Positions 35,193-43,203 of a stretch of DNA of 64,000 bases are shown piece by piece (positions within the stretch are counted from its first letter, which is position 1; each line of letters begins with the position of its first letter). This DNA is from Verrucomicrobiales bacterium (GTDB lineage: Bacteria > Verrucomicrobiota > Verrucomicrobiia > Verrucomicrobiales > V1-33): assembly GCA_018003315.1 (NCBI GenBank), contig JAGNEJ010000003.1, forward strand, positions 62,001-126,000. The letters run 5' to 3'. The translations under genes and the position numbers were made by a program. Under the pieces are notes generated by a model. It was given only the letters and a program-made list of their open reading frames with translations, made no database searches and had not been told where the DNA came from.

Positions 35193-35717
35193 TCAGGGTG
35201 GAGCTTTTGCAGACTTCCGCTTCTTCCCGGGAAACGATTGTTCCTGGCCGGAGCGTTGCTGTCCGGCTCCGGCATCCCTGGACTGACGAGTGTCGGTCGG
35301 TGCTGCACCCAGTCGGTGCAGCAGTTTGCTCAGTTCCGGACCGATGCGGCGGAGTTCCTCCTGATGAGCGGAGGAAAGCCGGTCGAGGATGCGTTCGCCC
35401 CGCTTTGTCAGGTGAATGTGGACGCGGCGGCGGTCCACGGCGGATTGGGTGCGTGAGACCAGGGTCAGCCCGGCCAGGCGGTCCACCAGTCCCACGGTGC
35501 TGTGGTGGCGCAGTTGCAGCCGTTCGGCGAGAGCGCTGACGGTGACCGCACTGCGTTTCGGAAAGCCCTTGATGGCCAGCAGCGCCTGATGCTGCTGCGG
35601 CGTCAGTCCCGCGCGTTTGGCGGCGTCCTCGCTGAACCGATGAAAACACCGCAATGCATGGCGCAACGCGGCGAGGTGTTCGTATTGCAGTTGGGAAAGT
35701 TTTTTGCGCACGGCCAT
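35193..35717 (-). CDS. MarR-family transcriptional regulator
   Basis: 174 residues. The winged helix-turn-helix is clear: GLTPQQHQALLAIKGFP, VTVSALAERLQLRHHSTVGLVDRL and LVSRTQSAVDRRRVHIHLTKRGERIL, the wing with its DxR motif. An N-terminal helix (YEHLAALRHALRCFHRF) is for dimerisation. A basic ~35-residue C-terminal tail is extra. It is divergent from a membrane protein/methyltransferase/dehydrogenase operon; a palindromic site in the shared promoter region (35773-35787) is the likely operator. The inducer is unknown. Confidence 0.88.
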   Translation of the reverse strand: MAVRKKLSQLQYEHLAALRHALRCFHRFSEDAAKRAGLTPQQHQALLAIKGFPKRSAVTVSALAERLQLRHHSTVGLVDRLAGLTLVSRTQSAVDRRRVHIHLTKRGERILDRLSSAHQEELRRIGPELSKLLHRLGAAPTDTRQSRDAGAGQQRSGQEQSFPGKKRKSAKAPP

Positions 35718-35764
35718 GTGCCGCGGAGTCTAGCACCAGCCATTCCTGCTGCGCCACAGATGAA

Positions 35765-35791
35765 TTGACGTGTATCGCACTGCGATATACT
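35765..35791 (+). promoter_or_regulatory. Promoter with embedded palindromic operator (predicted MarR site)
   Basis: TTGACG (35765-35770) and TATACT (35786-35791) are good -35 and -10 elements, although the 15-bp spacing is short. The spacer and part of the -10 are filled by TATCGCA-C-TGCGATA (35773-35787), a perfect 7-bp inverted repeat around one base. A dimeric repressor bound here would block RNA polymerase. The divergent MarR gene starts about 50 bp to the left, so autoregulation plus control of the rightward operon is the natural reading. Confidence 0.65.
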
Positions 35792-35839
35792 TTCCCAACC
35801 TTGCTGCACGGCCTCATTTAACCGGCGGTGCCTCCATTT

Positions 35840-35911
35840 ATGCTGAAACCATTCCTGTTGAAATTCGCCATCGCCACGCTGGCCGGCTGGTCCATCCTTG
35901 CGCTGCTTTGA
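35840..35911 (+). CDS. Possible 23-residue hydrophobic leader peptide
   Basis: ATG at 35840 encodes 23 residues: two Lys near the start, then a hydrophobic stretch (FAIATLAGWSILALL). Its TGA overlaps the ATG of the next gene at 35911 as TGATG. This could be a small membrane protein or a translational coupling device. A longer in-frame upstream start for the downstream gene would make it only a shadow. No strong ribosome-binding site is visible. Confidence 0.3.
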   Translation: MLKPFLLKFAIATLAGWSILALL

Positions 35912-36309
35912 TGAAGCGCCGCTTTGGCTACTGCTGCGACCCGCTCTTTATCGTGGGCTGCATTGTTTACGTCCTCAACCGGTGGATCGTCAAACCACAC
36001 GTCCACGGCGGCGTTTTTCATTCCCATTTCAATGACTTCTGGCTGATCCCCTGCGCGTTGCCGCCGGTTTTGTGGATCTACCGGCGGCTTGGTCTGAGGG
36101 AGGACGATGCGAGGCCGCGTGGATCCGAAATTCTGCAGCATCTTGTGTTCTGGTCGCTGCTGTTTGAGGGCATCGGCCCACGGTTCATGTCCCACGCGAC
36201 GGGGGATGTCCGTGATGTGGCCGCCTATGCCCTGGGCGCCTTGTGCGCGGCGTTATGGTGGTCCCGTGAGCGGTGGCTCCTGCTGTTCCGGCCCGTTCAT
36301 GAGCTTTGA
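35911..36309 (+). CDS. Small integral membrane protein of unknown function
   Basis: 132 residues with a short basic N-terminus (MKRRFGYCCDPLF), a first hydrophobic helix (FIVGCIVYVLNRWIV), a His-rich loop (KPHVHGGVFHSHFNDFW), and further hydrophobic segments (WLIPCALPPVLWIY, LQHLVFWSLLFEGIG, AAYALGALCAALWW). The HVHGGVFHSHFNDF loop could bind metal but matches no motif I can name. It is the first substantial gene of the operon downstream of the predicted MarR operator and overlaps the methyltransferase gene by 11 bp. Confidence 0.55.
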   Translation: MKRRFGYCCDPLFIVGCIVYVLNRWIVKPHVHGGVFHSHFNDFWLIPCALPPVLWIYRRLGLREDDARPRGSEILQHLVFWSLLFEGIGPRFMSHATGDVRDVAAYALGALCAALWWSRERWLLLFRPVHEL

Positions 36310-37024
36310 CGCCCTGGCACCCCATTACCGTTGGATGGAATTCGTTCTGGCGGGGGAGAAACTTCAGCGCTGCCGCACGCGGTTTCTGGGTGCCGTTGCC
36401 TCCCCGCAACGGATTCTGCTGCTGGGCGAGGGACATGGCCGCTGCCTGACGGAATGCTGCCGCAGGTTTCCTCACGCGCAAATCACCTGCGCGGATGCCA
36501 GTGCCAACATGCTGGCGCAGGCGGAGCGGAGGCTGAAAGGCAGCGGACGTGGAGGTGCGCAGGTGCAATTCATCCACGCGGATGTTCTCGACTGGAAACC
36601 GCCGCCGCGGAGTTTCGATCTGGTCATCACCAACTTCTTCTTCGACTGCTTCAGGGCGGATCAGGTGGCGCGGATCGTTTCGAGCATTGCAGCCGTCACT
36701 GCTCCCCATGCAGACTGGCTGGTTGCGGATTTCCAAATGCCATCCAGCGGATTAAAACGAGTCCGAGCCCAGGTGATCCTGTGGATGATGTATGCCTTTT
36801 TCCGCATGGCCACGCAACTGCCAGCGAAACGTCTAACCACGCCCGATTGCTCTCTCCGGTGTGCGGGATTCACTCTCCACCGCCGCATTGATGCGGAATG
36901 GGGGCTGCTCTGCAGCGATTGGTGGAGGCGCGCTCCCGCCGGTGAGGAAGGATCGCATGGCAATGCACTGCGGGAGATTTCTTCTGGCAAATGCGCCTCC
37001 GAGGCGTATGCGCTGGATGTATGA
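36299..37024 (+). CDS. Class I SAM-dependent methyltransferase
   Basis: 241 residues with a Rossmann methyltransferase core. Motif I is ILLLGEGHGRCL (about 37-48), the acidic SAM-ribose strand ITCADASANMLAQAE, the post-II motif QFIHADVLDWKPP and the motif IV region FDLVITNFFFDCF. The C-terminal region (VILWMMYAFFRMATQLPAKR) resembles small-molecule or quinone/lipid-type methyltransferases more than rRNA ones, but the substrate is unknown. It overlaps the membrane-protein gene by 11 bp and the dehydrogenase gene by 4 bp (ATGA), so all three are translated together. Confidence 0.78.
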   Translation: MSFDALAPHYRWMEFVLAGEKLQRCRTRFLGAVASPQRILLLGEGHGRCLTECCRRFPHAQITCADASANMLAQAERRLKGSGRGGAQVQFIHADVLDWKPPPRSFDLVITNFFFDCFRADQVARIVSSIAAVTAPHADWLVADFQMPSSGLKRVRAQVILWMMYAFFRMATQLPAKRLTTPDCSLRCAGFTLHRRIDAEWGLLCSDWWRRAPAGEEGSHGNALREISSGKCASEAYALDV

Positions 37025-37815
37025 AATCGACTCCACCGAACATTCTGGTTACTGGATCCAGCCGGGGACTGGGCCGCGGCGTGGCTCTAGAACTGGCCCG
37101 GGCAGGCATGAGTGTAGCCATCCACTACGTCTCCAACCTCGATGCGGCATCGGCGACGGCTGCGGACTGTGCCGCCGCGGCCCCGAGTGCCGCGCAGCAG
37201 TTTCCTCTGGTCTGCGGTGACCTGGGGGATGCGGCACAGCGCGAGGCGGTCTTTGCCCGGACGCTGTCCGCATTTGGGCGGCTGGATGCGCTGGTCAACA
37301 ATGCCGGCATCACGTCCCCGGGACGCAAGGACGTGGTGGATGCAGAGGAGGAGGGCTTTGACCGCGTGGTGGCCGTCAATTTGAAGGGACCGCACTTTCT
37401 CAGCCAACTGGCCGCGCGGCACTGGCTCGCGCAGCCGGGTCAGAGTGTGCTGCCTGGGGGCTTCAAACTGGTCTTTGTCACGAGCGTTTCCGCGGTGCTC
37501 GGCTCTGTGAATCGCGGCGACTACTGCATTTCCAAGGCCGGTCTGGGCATGAGCGCCCAGGTGTGGGCGCTGCGGCTGGCCGAAGCCGGCATCCAGGTCG
37601 TGGAGTTCCGCCCCGGCATCATGGAAACGGACATGACCGCCGGAGTGAAGCAGAAGTATGACCCGATGATCACAGGCGGCACGGTGCCGCTACGGCGGTG
37701 GGGGAATCCTGCGGATGTCGGGGCGGCGGTTCGGACATTTTTGTCAGGGAGTTTTCCGTTCAGCACCGGCGAGGTGATTTACCTCGACGGAGGGCTGCAC
37801 CTTGGGCGGCTCTGA
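37021..37815 (+). CDS. Short-chain dehydrogenase/reductase (FabG-like)
   Basis: 264 residues with a classical SDR fold: the NAD(P)-binding TGSSRGLGRG (about 11-20), NNAG in ALVNNAGITSPG, catalytic Ser in VTSVSAVLGS and the YxxxK motif in DYCISKAGLG, with IYLDGGLHLG closing the barrel. This is close to 3-oxoacyl-ACP reductases, but it is not in a fatty-acid cluster; coupling to a methyltransferase under a MarR promoter suggests modification of a small hydrophobic compound. It begins within the methyltransferase stop (ATGA). Confidence 0.85.
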   Translation: MKSTPPNILVTGSSRGLGRGVALELARAGMSVAIHYVSNLDAASATAADCAAAAPSAAQQFPLVCGDLGDAAQREAVFARTLSAFGRLDALVNNAGITSPGRKDVVDAEEEGFDRVVAVNLKGPHFLSQLAARHWLAQPGQSVLPGGFKLVFVTSVSAVLGSVNRGDYCISKAGLGMSAQVWALRLAEAGIQVVEFRPGIMETDMTAGVKQKYDPMITGGTVPLRRWGNPADVGAAVRTFLSGSFPFSTGEVIYLDGGLHLGRL

Positions 37816-37817
37816 AT

Positions 37818-39521
37818 TCACAGGCCGCGCAGTTGCCAGACGAACATTCCCGCCAGCAAGGCGAGTTCGAGCGCCGAACGCGTCAGGGCGTCCAGGGCCG
37901 CAGCCAGGCCAAGATCCCAGGAGCCTAACATCAGCGCCGACGAAAACAAAAGCGCCGTGCCGGTAAGGTGGACAAATTCCGGCCCCATGGCATTTCCGCG
38001 CGGTTCCCGCACCCGGCGCAGGGTGGTGAGATAGCGCAGGGCCAGGACGATGAAGAGAATGATGGAAAAACCGCCCAGATGCATGGTTTCCGGGAGGTCC
38101 GGGGAGAACAGCATGAAATCGTAGAGTCCGTGGAGCACCACCATGGACAGGATGACCACCAGGCTTTGTTCCCAGCAGGCCGCCGGGCGGCGGACCCAGC
38201 GGTGCAGGGCATGACCGCAGAGGGCGGTCAGGGAAATGTGGAAAAAATTCGCCATGACGAAGCGCCCCCAGACGTCCAGTCCGGAACTGGCAGCGAAATA
38301 GGCGAGGTTTTCGGCGATGGCGAAACCGAGTCCGACGCAGCCGGCCGCCACCAACACCTCCGCTTCTGAGGACCGGCGCAGCACCAGCAGCAGCGGGGCA
38401 AAAAACAGGAGCTTGGAAAATTCCTCCCGCAGGCCGACACCGGCCACAAAATACAGCAGGTCATTGAGAAAATCGCCGGACTGTTCGAAGGCATTGTGGT
38501 ATTCCTGCAGGCTGAGAATGAGCAGGGTGGCGGTCACGCTGAGGGCGCCGAGCACCGCGGCGAGCAGGCTGCGCCAACTGCTGCGAAGCCGCAGACCGGC
38601 AACCTGGTGGAGCATGACATACCAGATGACGCCGCAGAGCAGGGTGACGGCGGCGGAGCCGGGGGAATTTCCAACCTGCTGGAGGATGAGGCCGAACTGC
38701 ACCCTGACAAGTCCTGGAAAATCCCCCGCCGCGAGGACGATGTCGTTCTGGTGCAGCGGGGAAAGCAGGCGAAGTGCGGTCTGGTAGGCGGGCTCTTCGA
38801 GCAGCCTGCGCAGTTGGACTCCACGCCGGTGGGCCGCGGCGCAGAGCAGGGCCTGCATGCGGGCATCGACTGCTTCCGGGGATTCCGGACCGGCGGTTCC
38901 CGCGGAGACATAGGTGGCGATCGCTTCCGCCGGGAAACGCTGGATGCGCAGCAGGTCCCCCTTCATGGCCAAGGCAATCGGATCCGGCGGAGTGGCGGCT
39001 GCCGCAGCCAGCAGGGCCGTTTCGCCCATCGTTCTGGTTTCACCCTCAGCCGTGGTGGCTGCGAGGTAGTCTTCAAAGATCTGCCGACGTGCCGCAGGCA
39101 GGTCGGCCAAACTTGGGGAGGTCACGGAGGAAAGCTGTCTGGCGGCATCGGAAAGGTGGTCGCGATCCGTTCCGTCCCCAGCAGGGTTGTCCTGCTGCGG
39201 AAAGTGTTGCGGACGGTGGGGGTTGCGCAGTTCCCTGCCTCCGTTGGTCGCTTCCTCTAGGAGGTGACGAATGAAATCCTCCGGTGAATGCCCGTCGTGC
39301 CGGTCGCGAATTTGGTTCAGCAAATCCAGTTCCGGCGTGGTCGGGGCGGAGCTGTGCTCCCACTCGGATGCCTTTGCCAGGAGGCGTATGAGGCGGACTT
39401 CCTCAGGATTGTTCCGTGAAAGCACGATGCTTGCCAGCAGTCCTGCAGCCATCACGAGGGCAACACACCAGGCAATGACAGCCGGGCGGCGGGTGAGGCG
39501 GTGGAGATCGCTCCGTTTCAT
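37818..39521 (-). CDS. PrsW-like intramembrane metalloprotease with a large extracytoplasmic N-terminal region
   Basis: 567 residues. One N-terminal transmembrane helix (about 14-33) is followed by a ~240-residue soluble helical region, then about eight hydrophobic segments from about 290. PrsW signatures are present: LREEFSKLLFF (the E-E-x-x-K motif), GFAIAENLAYF (conserved Glu), FFHISLTALCGHAL and HGLYDFMLF. PrsW proteases cut anti-sigma factors in Firmicutes; no sigma or anti-sigma gene is nearby, so the substrate is open. The ATG at 39521 (MKRSDLHRLTRR) is preferred to longer in-frame starts because it sits just before the first helix. Confidence 0.78.
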   Translation of the reverse strand: MKRSDLHRLTRRPAVIAWCVALVMAAGLLASIVLSRNNPEEVRLIRLLAKASEWEHSSAPTTPELDLLNQIRDRHDGHSPEDFIRHLLEEATNGGRELRNPHRPQHFPQQDNPAGDGTDRDHLSDAARQLSSVTSPSLADLPAARRQIFEDYLAATTAEGETRTMGETALLAAAAATPPDPIALAMKGDLLRIQRFPAEAIATYVSAGTAGPESPEAVDARMQALLCAAAHRRGVQLRRLLEEPAYQTALRLLSPLHQNDIVLAAGDFPGLVRVQFGLILQQVGNSPGSAAVTLLCGVIWYVMLHQVAGLRLRSSWRSLLAAVLGALSVTATLLILSLQEYHNAFEQSGDFLNDLLYFVAGVGLREEFSKLLFFAPLLLVLRRSSEAEVLVAAGCVGLGFAIAENLAYFAASSGLDVWGRFVMANFFHISLTALCGHALHRWVRRPAACWEQSLVVILSMVVLHGLYDFMLFSPDLPETMHLGGFSIILFIVLALRYLTTLRRVREPRGNAMGPEFVHLTGTALLFSSALMLGSWDLGLAAALDALTRSALELALLAGMFVWQLRGL

Positions 39522-39698
39522 TTCTGCCCAGGGTATGCCGGGGGTGTGGCGGGGCCTGCTTCGGTGGAAAAGAGCATGCGCGATTTCGACACGGATTTCC
39601 AGACACCCCAGTCCCGTGGGACGACCACCACAAGCCATTGCGAATGTCCCGGCGGTGCGCTGGTGGCTTCACGGGAAAACATGACGCATGAAACAATG

Positions 39699-40694
39699 TC
39701 AGGAAACGGCCGACAGCAGTTCCTGCGGGGTCACGGTGGCGGTGCCGACCTTGCCGACGACGATGCCGCTGGCGATGTTGCTGAGTTCCGCCGCTTCGCG
39801 GGGCGAGGCTCCGGCGGCCAGTGCCAGCGTGAAGAGCGCGATGGCGGTGTCCCCGGCACCGGAAACGTCAAAGACTTCCCGGGCACGGGTTGGAGTATGA
39901 TAGGCGGGACGGCCTTTTTCCAGCAGCGCCATGCCATGCTCTCCCAGGGTGATGAGCAGCATGTTCGTCTGCCACAGGCCGAACAATTTTTCCGCCAGAG
40001 GCTCCAGGGACTTGAGCAAGGGGGCTTCAGCGCTCTCGCCTGGATCGGGCAGTCCTGCGGCGGCGAAGGCTTCCTTGCGGTTGGGCTTGATGGCGGTGAC
40101 GCCCTTCCAGTGCAGGGGATTTCCCGGATTGGGATCGACGGTCAGGATCATCCGACGCCCGGCAAGCCGTGTGGCCAGTCCATCGACCAGTGCCTGAGTG
40201 AGGAAGCCTTTGGCGTAGTCCTCCAGAATGATGGCGTCGATGTCGCCCAGGCGTGGTTCCAGCCAGGACCAGAGGCGATCGAGAATGGCAGGGTTTGTGG
40301 GGTGCGGCTGCTCGCGGTCAATGCGGACGACCTGCTGGCTGCGCGCGATGACGCGGGTTTTGACAATGGTTTCCCGGTCCGGATCCAGCAGAATGCCGGA
40401 GACGTCGATGCCTGTTTCCTCCAGCAAACCGCAGAGATGGGCGGCGTGGGCGTCCGTTCCGGCCAGTCCCAGCAGGTGCACGGTCCTGACAAATGGGGCG
40501 AGGTTCCGCGCCACATTGGCGGCTCCCCCGGGGTAGGAAGATTCGCGGGTCACCTGCACCACGGGGACCGGTGCTTCCGGGGAAATGCGTGTCACGTTGC
40601 CCCACAGGAATCGGTCGAGCATGACATCCCCAATCACCAGTACGCGAAGCTCGCGGAAGGCGCGGAGATGGTTGGTCAGCGTTTCGGCATTCAT
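39699..40694 (-). CDS. hldA: D-glycero-beta-D-manno-heptose-7-phosphate kinase (kinase-only form)
   Basis: PfkB-family kinase making heptose 1,7-bisphosphate in ADP-heptose synthesis for LPS core. 331 residues, covering only the first domain of E. coli HldE, so the adenylyltransferase (HldC) must be separate. Motifs are VIGDVMLDRFLWGNVTRISP, SYPGGAANVARNLA (PfkB 1), DPNPGNPLHWKG, IKPNRKEAFAAAG and the catalytic FDVSGAGDTAIALF (PfkB 2, with the Asp base). It supports a Gram-negative envelope with heptose-containing LPS. It lies in a leftward run with the lipoprotein and PrsW genes. Confidence 0.9.
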   Translation of the reverse strand: MNAETLTNHLRAFRELRVLVIGDVMLDRFLWGNVTRISPEAPVPVVQVTRESSYPGGAANVARNLAPFVRTVHLLGLAGTDAHAAHLCGLLEETGIDVSGILLDPDRETIVKTRVIARSQQVVRIDREQPHPTNPAILDRLWSWLEPRLGDIDAIILEDYAKGFLTQALVDGLATRLAGRRMILTVDPNPGNPLHWKGVTAIKPNRKEAFAAAGLPDPGESAEAPLLKSLEPLAEKLFGLWQTNMLLITLGEHGMALLEKGRPAYHTPTRAREVFDVSGAGDTAIALFTLALAAGASPREAAELSNIASGIVVGKVGTATVTPQELLSAVS

Positions 40695-40757
40695 TGCTGC
40701 CCCGGACAGTGGGTGGGCGGGGCGGAATGTAAAGAAGGAACGGTGGTTGGCGGCGGC

Positions 40758-43130
40758 TCAGTGTTTCCGCGGACTGCGCGCCTCGGATTCCCTGCGTTGG
40801 TGTTCCTGGGCTGCGCGTTGTGCATGCTCCCGTTGTGCCTGTTGTTCCCGTTGCGCTTGAATCCGCTCCCGCTGGGCGTTTTCCTCCCGGGTGCGGTGCT
40901 GGGCCATTTCTCGCTGGCGTTCCTGGACTTCCCGCTGGGATGATTCCTCCTGCGCCTTGCGCTGGAGTTCTGCGGCCAAGCGCTGCTGTTCAAGGCGGGC
41001 GGTTTCATCACGCATTTTTCGCTGTTGTTCATCGGCGGCACGGCGGGTTTGTGCTGCTGCCGCTCGTTCCTGCTGCGCAGCCTCCAGGGTGCGCTTTTGT
41101 TGAAGCTCGAAAGCGTGGCGCTGACTTTCCTCTCTGCGTGTCCGCTCGGTGCGGTCTGATTCGAGCTTCGTGTGGCGGTGCTGGTCGTCGGCGAGTTGTC
41201 GGGATTTGGCTGCCAGTTCCTGTTCCCTCCGATCTGCTTGCAGGGCCACTTCATGCTGCTCTGCTTCCCTGGCAGCGTTTTGGGCTGCCTGAAGCCGGGT
41301 TGCTTCGTCACTGAGTTTCCGCTGATGAATCTCGGCGGTTTTTTGGGCTTGCTCTGTCTGTTCTCGTTGCCGTCGCGCCAGTTCCAGAAGCAGATGCTGA
41401 CGCTGTTCCTCTGCTTCGCGCTGCCGGGCGTCGCGCTGCAGCTTTTCGCGTCGAGCAGATTCCATCTGGCGGTTTTTCTGCTCCTCCAGCGCCTTGCGCT
41501 GCATTGCCTCGCGGCGAGCCTGCTCTACGCGATCCGCTTCGTCCTGCAAACGCTGCCGCTGCTGCTCCACTGCACGCAGCCGTTCCTGTCGGCGCATTTC
41601 TTCCTCCTGAACGAGGCGCTGCTGCTGCGCTTGCGCCGCGGCCGCCGTTTCCTGGCTGCGCGTTGGTGGCGAGGGCGGGCGAGCCGGACCGGCTGGGGGC
41701 GGATGGGCCAAGTTCCCGCGTTGCTGTCCGATTTCCTGGCGAATTTTGGCTAGTCGAAGCTGGGTGTCCGCGTCGTTGCCGCGAGGTTTTCCGGAGCGGG
41801 TGCTTTCCGCAGGCCCCTGTTTCGCATTCACTGGGGCTGCGGAATCCAGTCCAAGTGCATGGCGCTGCCGGAAAATTTCCGAGCGCAGGTGTTGCTGCGC
41901 CATCACTTTCTGACCGGTGCCGCTGCGCACCGCTTCCTCCGCGAGCCGCCGCCGCTTTTGCACAGCCTCGTTGAAACGGCGCAGTTGCGCGTCTTTTGCC
42001 GGCCGCTGTGCCCTGACAATTTCGACCTTGCCGAGCTGTTCGACCAGCCCGGCGGGACGCAGGCGGGGATTCCACGGTGCCCGGATTTCCGGGGTGAACA
42101 GGCGCACCTTGTGGCCGTCCAGGTGATGCCGGCGTTCGCCGTGGGGGTCACAGTTGAGCACGTAATGCGGCATCGGTTTTTTCAGGCAGCGGTTCACCCA
42201 CTCGATTTTCGGTCCGTGGCATTGCACGCGGTGGGGCCGGACGATCAGGCTGGTCACATTCACCGTGGAGGAGAAAAACGCGGCGCAGGCCGCGGGGGGC
42301 ACCCGGTTGGACAGCACGGGCTGGTCAAAACTTGAGGCTGGCACGAAGGTATAACACTCCGGACTGATGCTGTAGTCGTCGTCGGTGCTGGAACCAAAAA
42401 TTCCGTCATCGAAACATCCGGTTTCCGGGGGCAGCGGGCACCAGCCGATGTAGTCGTCACAGTGCCGCCAGGCCACCCAGGACGGTGCCCAGATTTCGCC
42501 AGGAACCCAGATCCAACCGCGTCCAGCCAGCAGTGCCCAGCGCCCATAATGGTAGCAGGCCCAACCAAACGGCTCATCGGAAAGCCACGCCCAGCCCTGA
42601 TCGGAGTCGATCCATCGCCCGCTGGTGTAGGGCCGCCAGGCGGTGTCCAAGCGGGCAGCGGATGGCTGCCAGACACAGCCGTATTCCGTGGTTTCAAACC
42701 ACGCTCCGTGTCCGGCCAGGGAGTCGAAAAATAATTGATAGTCTGCGCCAGGCACCGCTGCGGGGAGCGGATCAGTCACCGGATCAAGCTTGGAAACGAC
42801 AGGTGGGTTTGCGCTTTCGAGAATCGTCGGCTCCGGAGCTGCTTCCGCCATTTTCCGGTCCTTCTCCAATGCCTCCCGGTCCCGGTTGAGTTGTTCGCGT
42901 TCTGCGGTGAGGGCGGATTGTTGAGCGTTCAGCTTTTCCTCATCAATCTGCCGCTGCAGTTCGCGCTCCCGGGCTTCCATCTCCCGAAGGCGCTGGTGCA
43001 GATCCTCCGTTTTGGAGTCGGTATTGGTTTTTGCACCTGCTGCTTCCGCGTTCTTGAAGGTTGGGCGGTTGCATGAAAACTGGAAAAATGCGAAACCAAC
43101 GCAGAGGAGGAGAATGGCCTGGCGGTGCAT
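40758..43130 (-). CDS. DUF6600-like lipoprotein with a very long charged coiled-coil tail
   Basis: 790 residues. A lipoprotein-type signal ends at FFQFSC (Cys20). Then come a coiled coil (about 42-95), and a Trp-rich domain (about 130-240) with repeated units WQPSAARLDTAWRPYTSGRW, WAWLSDEPFGWACYHYGRWA and GWIWVPGEIWAPSWVAWR, the layout of DUF6600-type YXWV repeats. Residues from about 490 to the end are almost wholly Gln/Glu/Arg/Ala in heptad-like order, a predicted single helix or coiled coil of some 300 residues. It is likely tethered to the outer membrane and reaching far across or outside the periplasm. No catalytic motif is seen. Confidence 0.65.
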   Translation of the reverse strand: MHRQAILLLCVGFAFFQFSCNRPTFKNAEAAGAKTNTDSKTEDLHQRLREMEARERELQRQIDEEKLNAQQSALTAEREQLNRDREALEKDRKMAEAAPEPTILESANPPVVSKLDPVTDPLPAAVPGADYQLFFDSLAGHGAWFETTEYGCVWQPSAARLDTAWRPYTSGRWIDSDQGWAWLSDEPFGWACYHYGRWALLAGRGWIWVPGEIWAPSWVAWRHCDDYIGWCPLPPETGCFDDGIFGSSTDDDYSISPECYTFVPASSFDQPVLSNRVPPAACAAFFSSTVNVTSLIVRPHRVQCHGPKIEWVNRCLKKPMPHYVLNCDPHGERRHHLDGHKVRLFTPEIRAPWNPRLRPAGLVEQLGKVEIVRAQRPAKDAQLRRFNEAVQKRRRLAEEAVRSGTGQKVMAQQHLRSEIFRQRHALGLDSAAPVNAKQGPAESTRSGKPRGNDADTQLRLAKIRQEIGQQRGNLAHPPPAGPARPPSPPTRSQETAAAAQAQQQRLVQEEEMRRQERLRAVEQQRQRLQDEADRVEQARREAMQRKALEEQKNRQMESARREKLQRDARQREAEEQRQHLLLELARRQREQTEQAQKTAEIHQRKLSDEATRLQAAQNAAREAEQHEVALQADRREQELAAKSRQLADDQHRHTKLESDRTERTRREESQRHAFELQQKRTLEAAQQERAAAAQTRRAADEQQRKMRDETARLEQQRLAAELQRKAQEESSQREVQERQREMAQHRTREENAQRERIQAQREQQAQREHAQRAAQEHQRRESEARSPRKH

Positions 43131-43203
43131 GGCGGGAGGCGAAAGCGGAAAAATTACCGCCTATTTTGACGTGGCCGCTGCCAGGGGCATTCACCTGTTT
43201 TTT

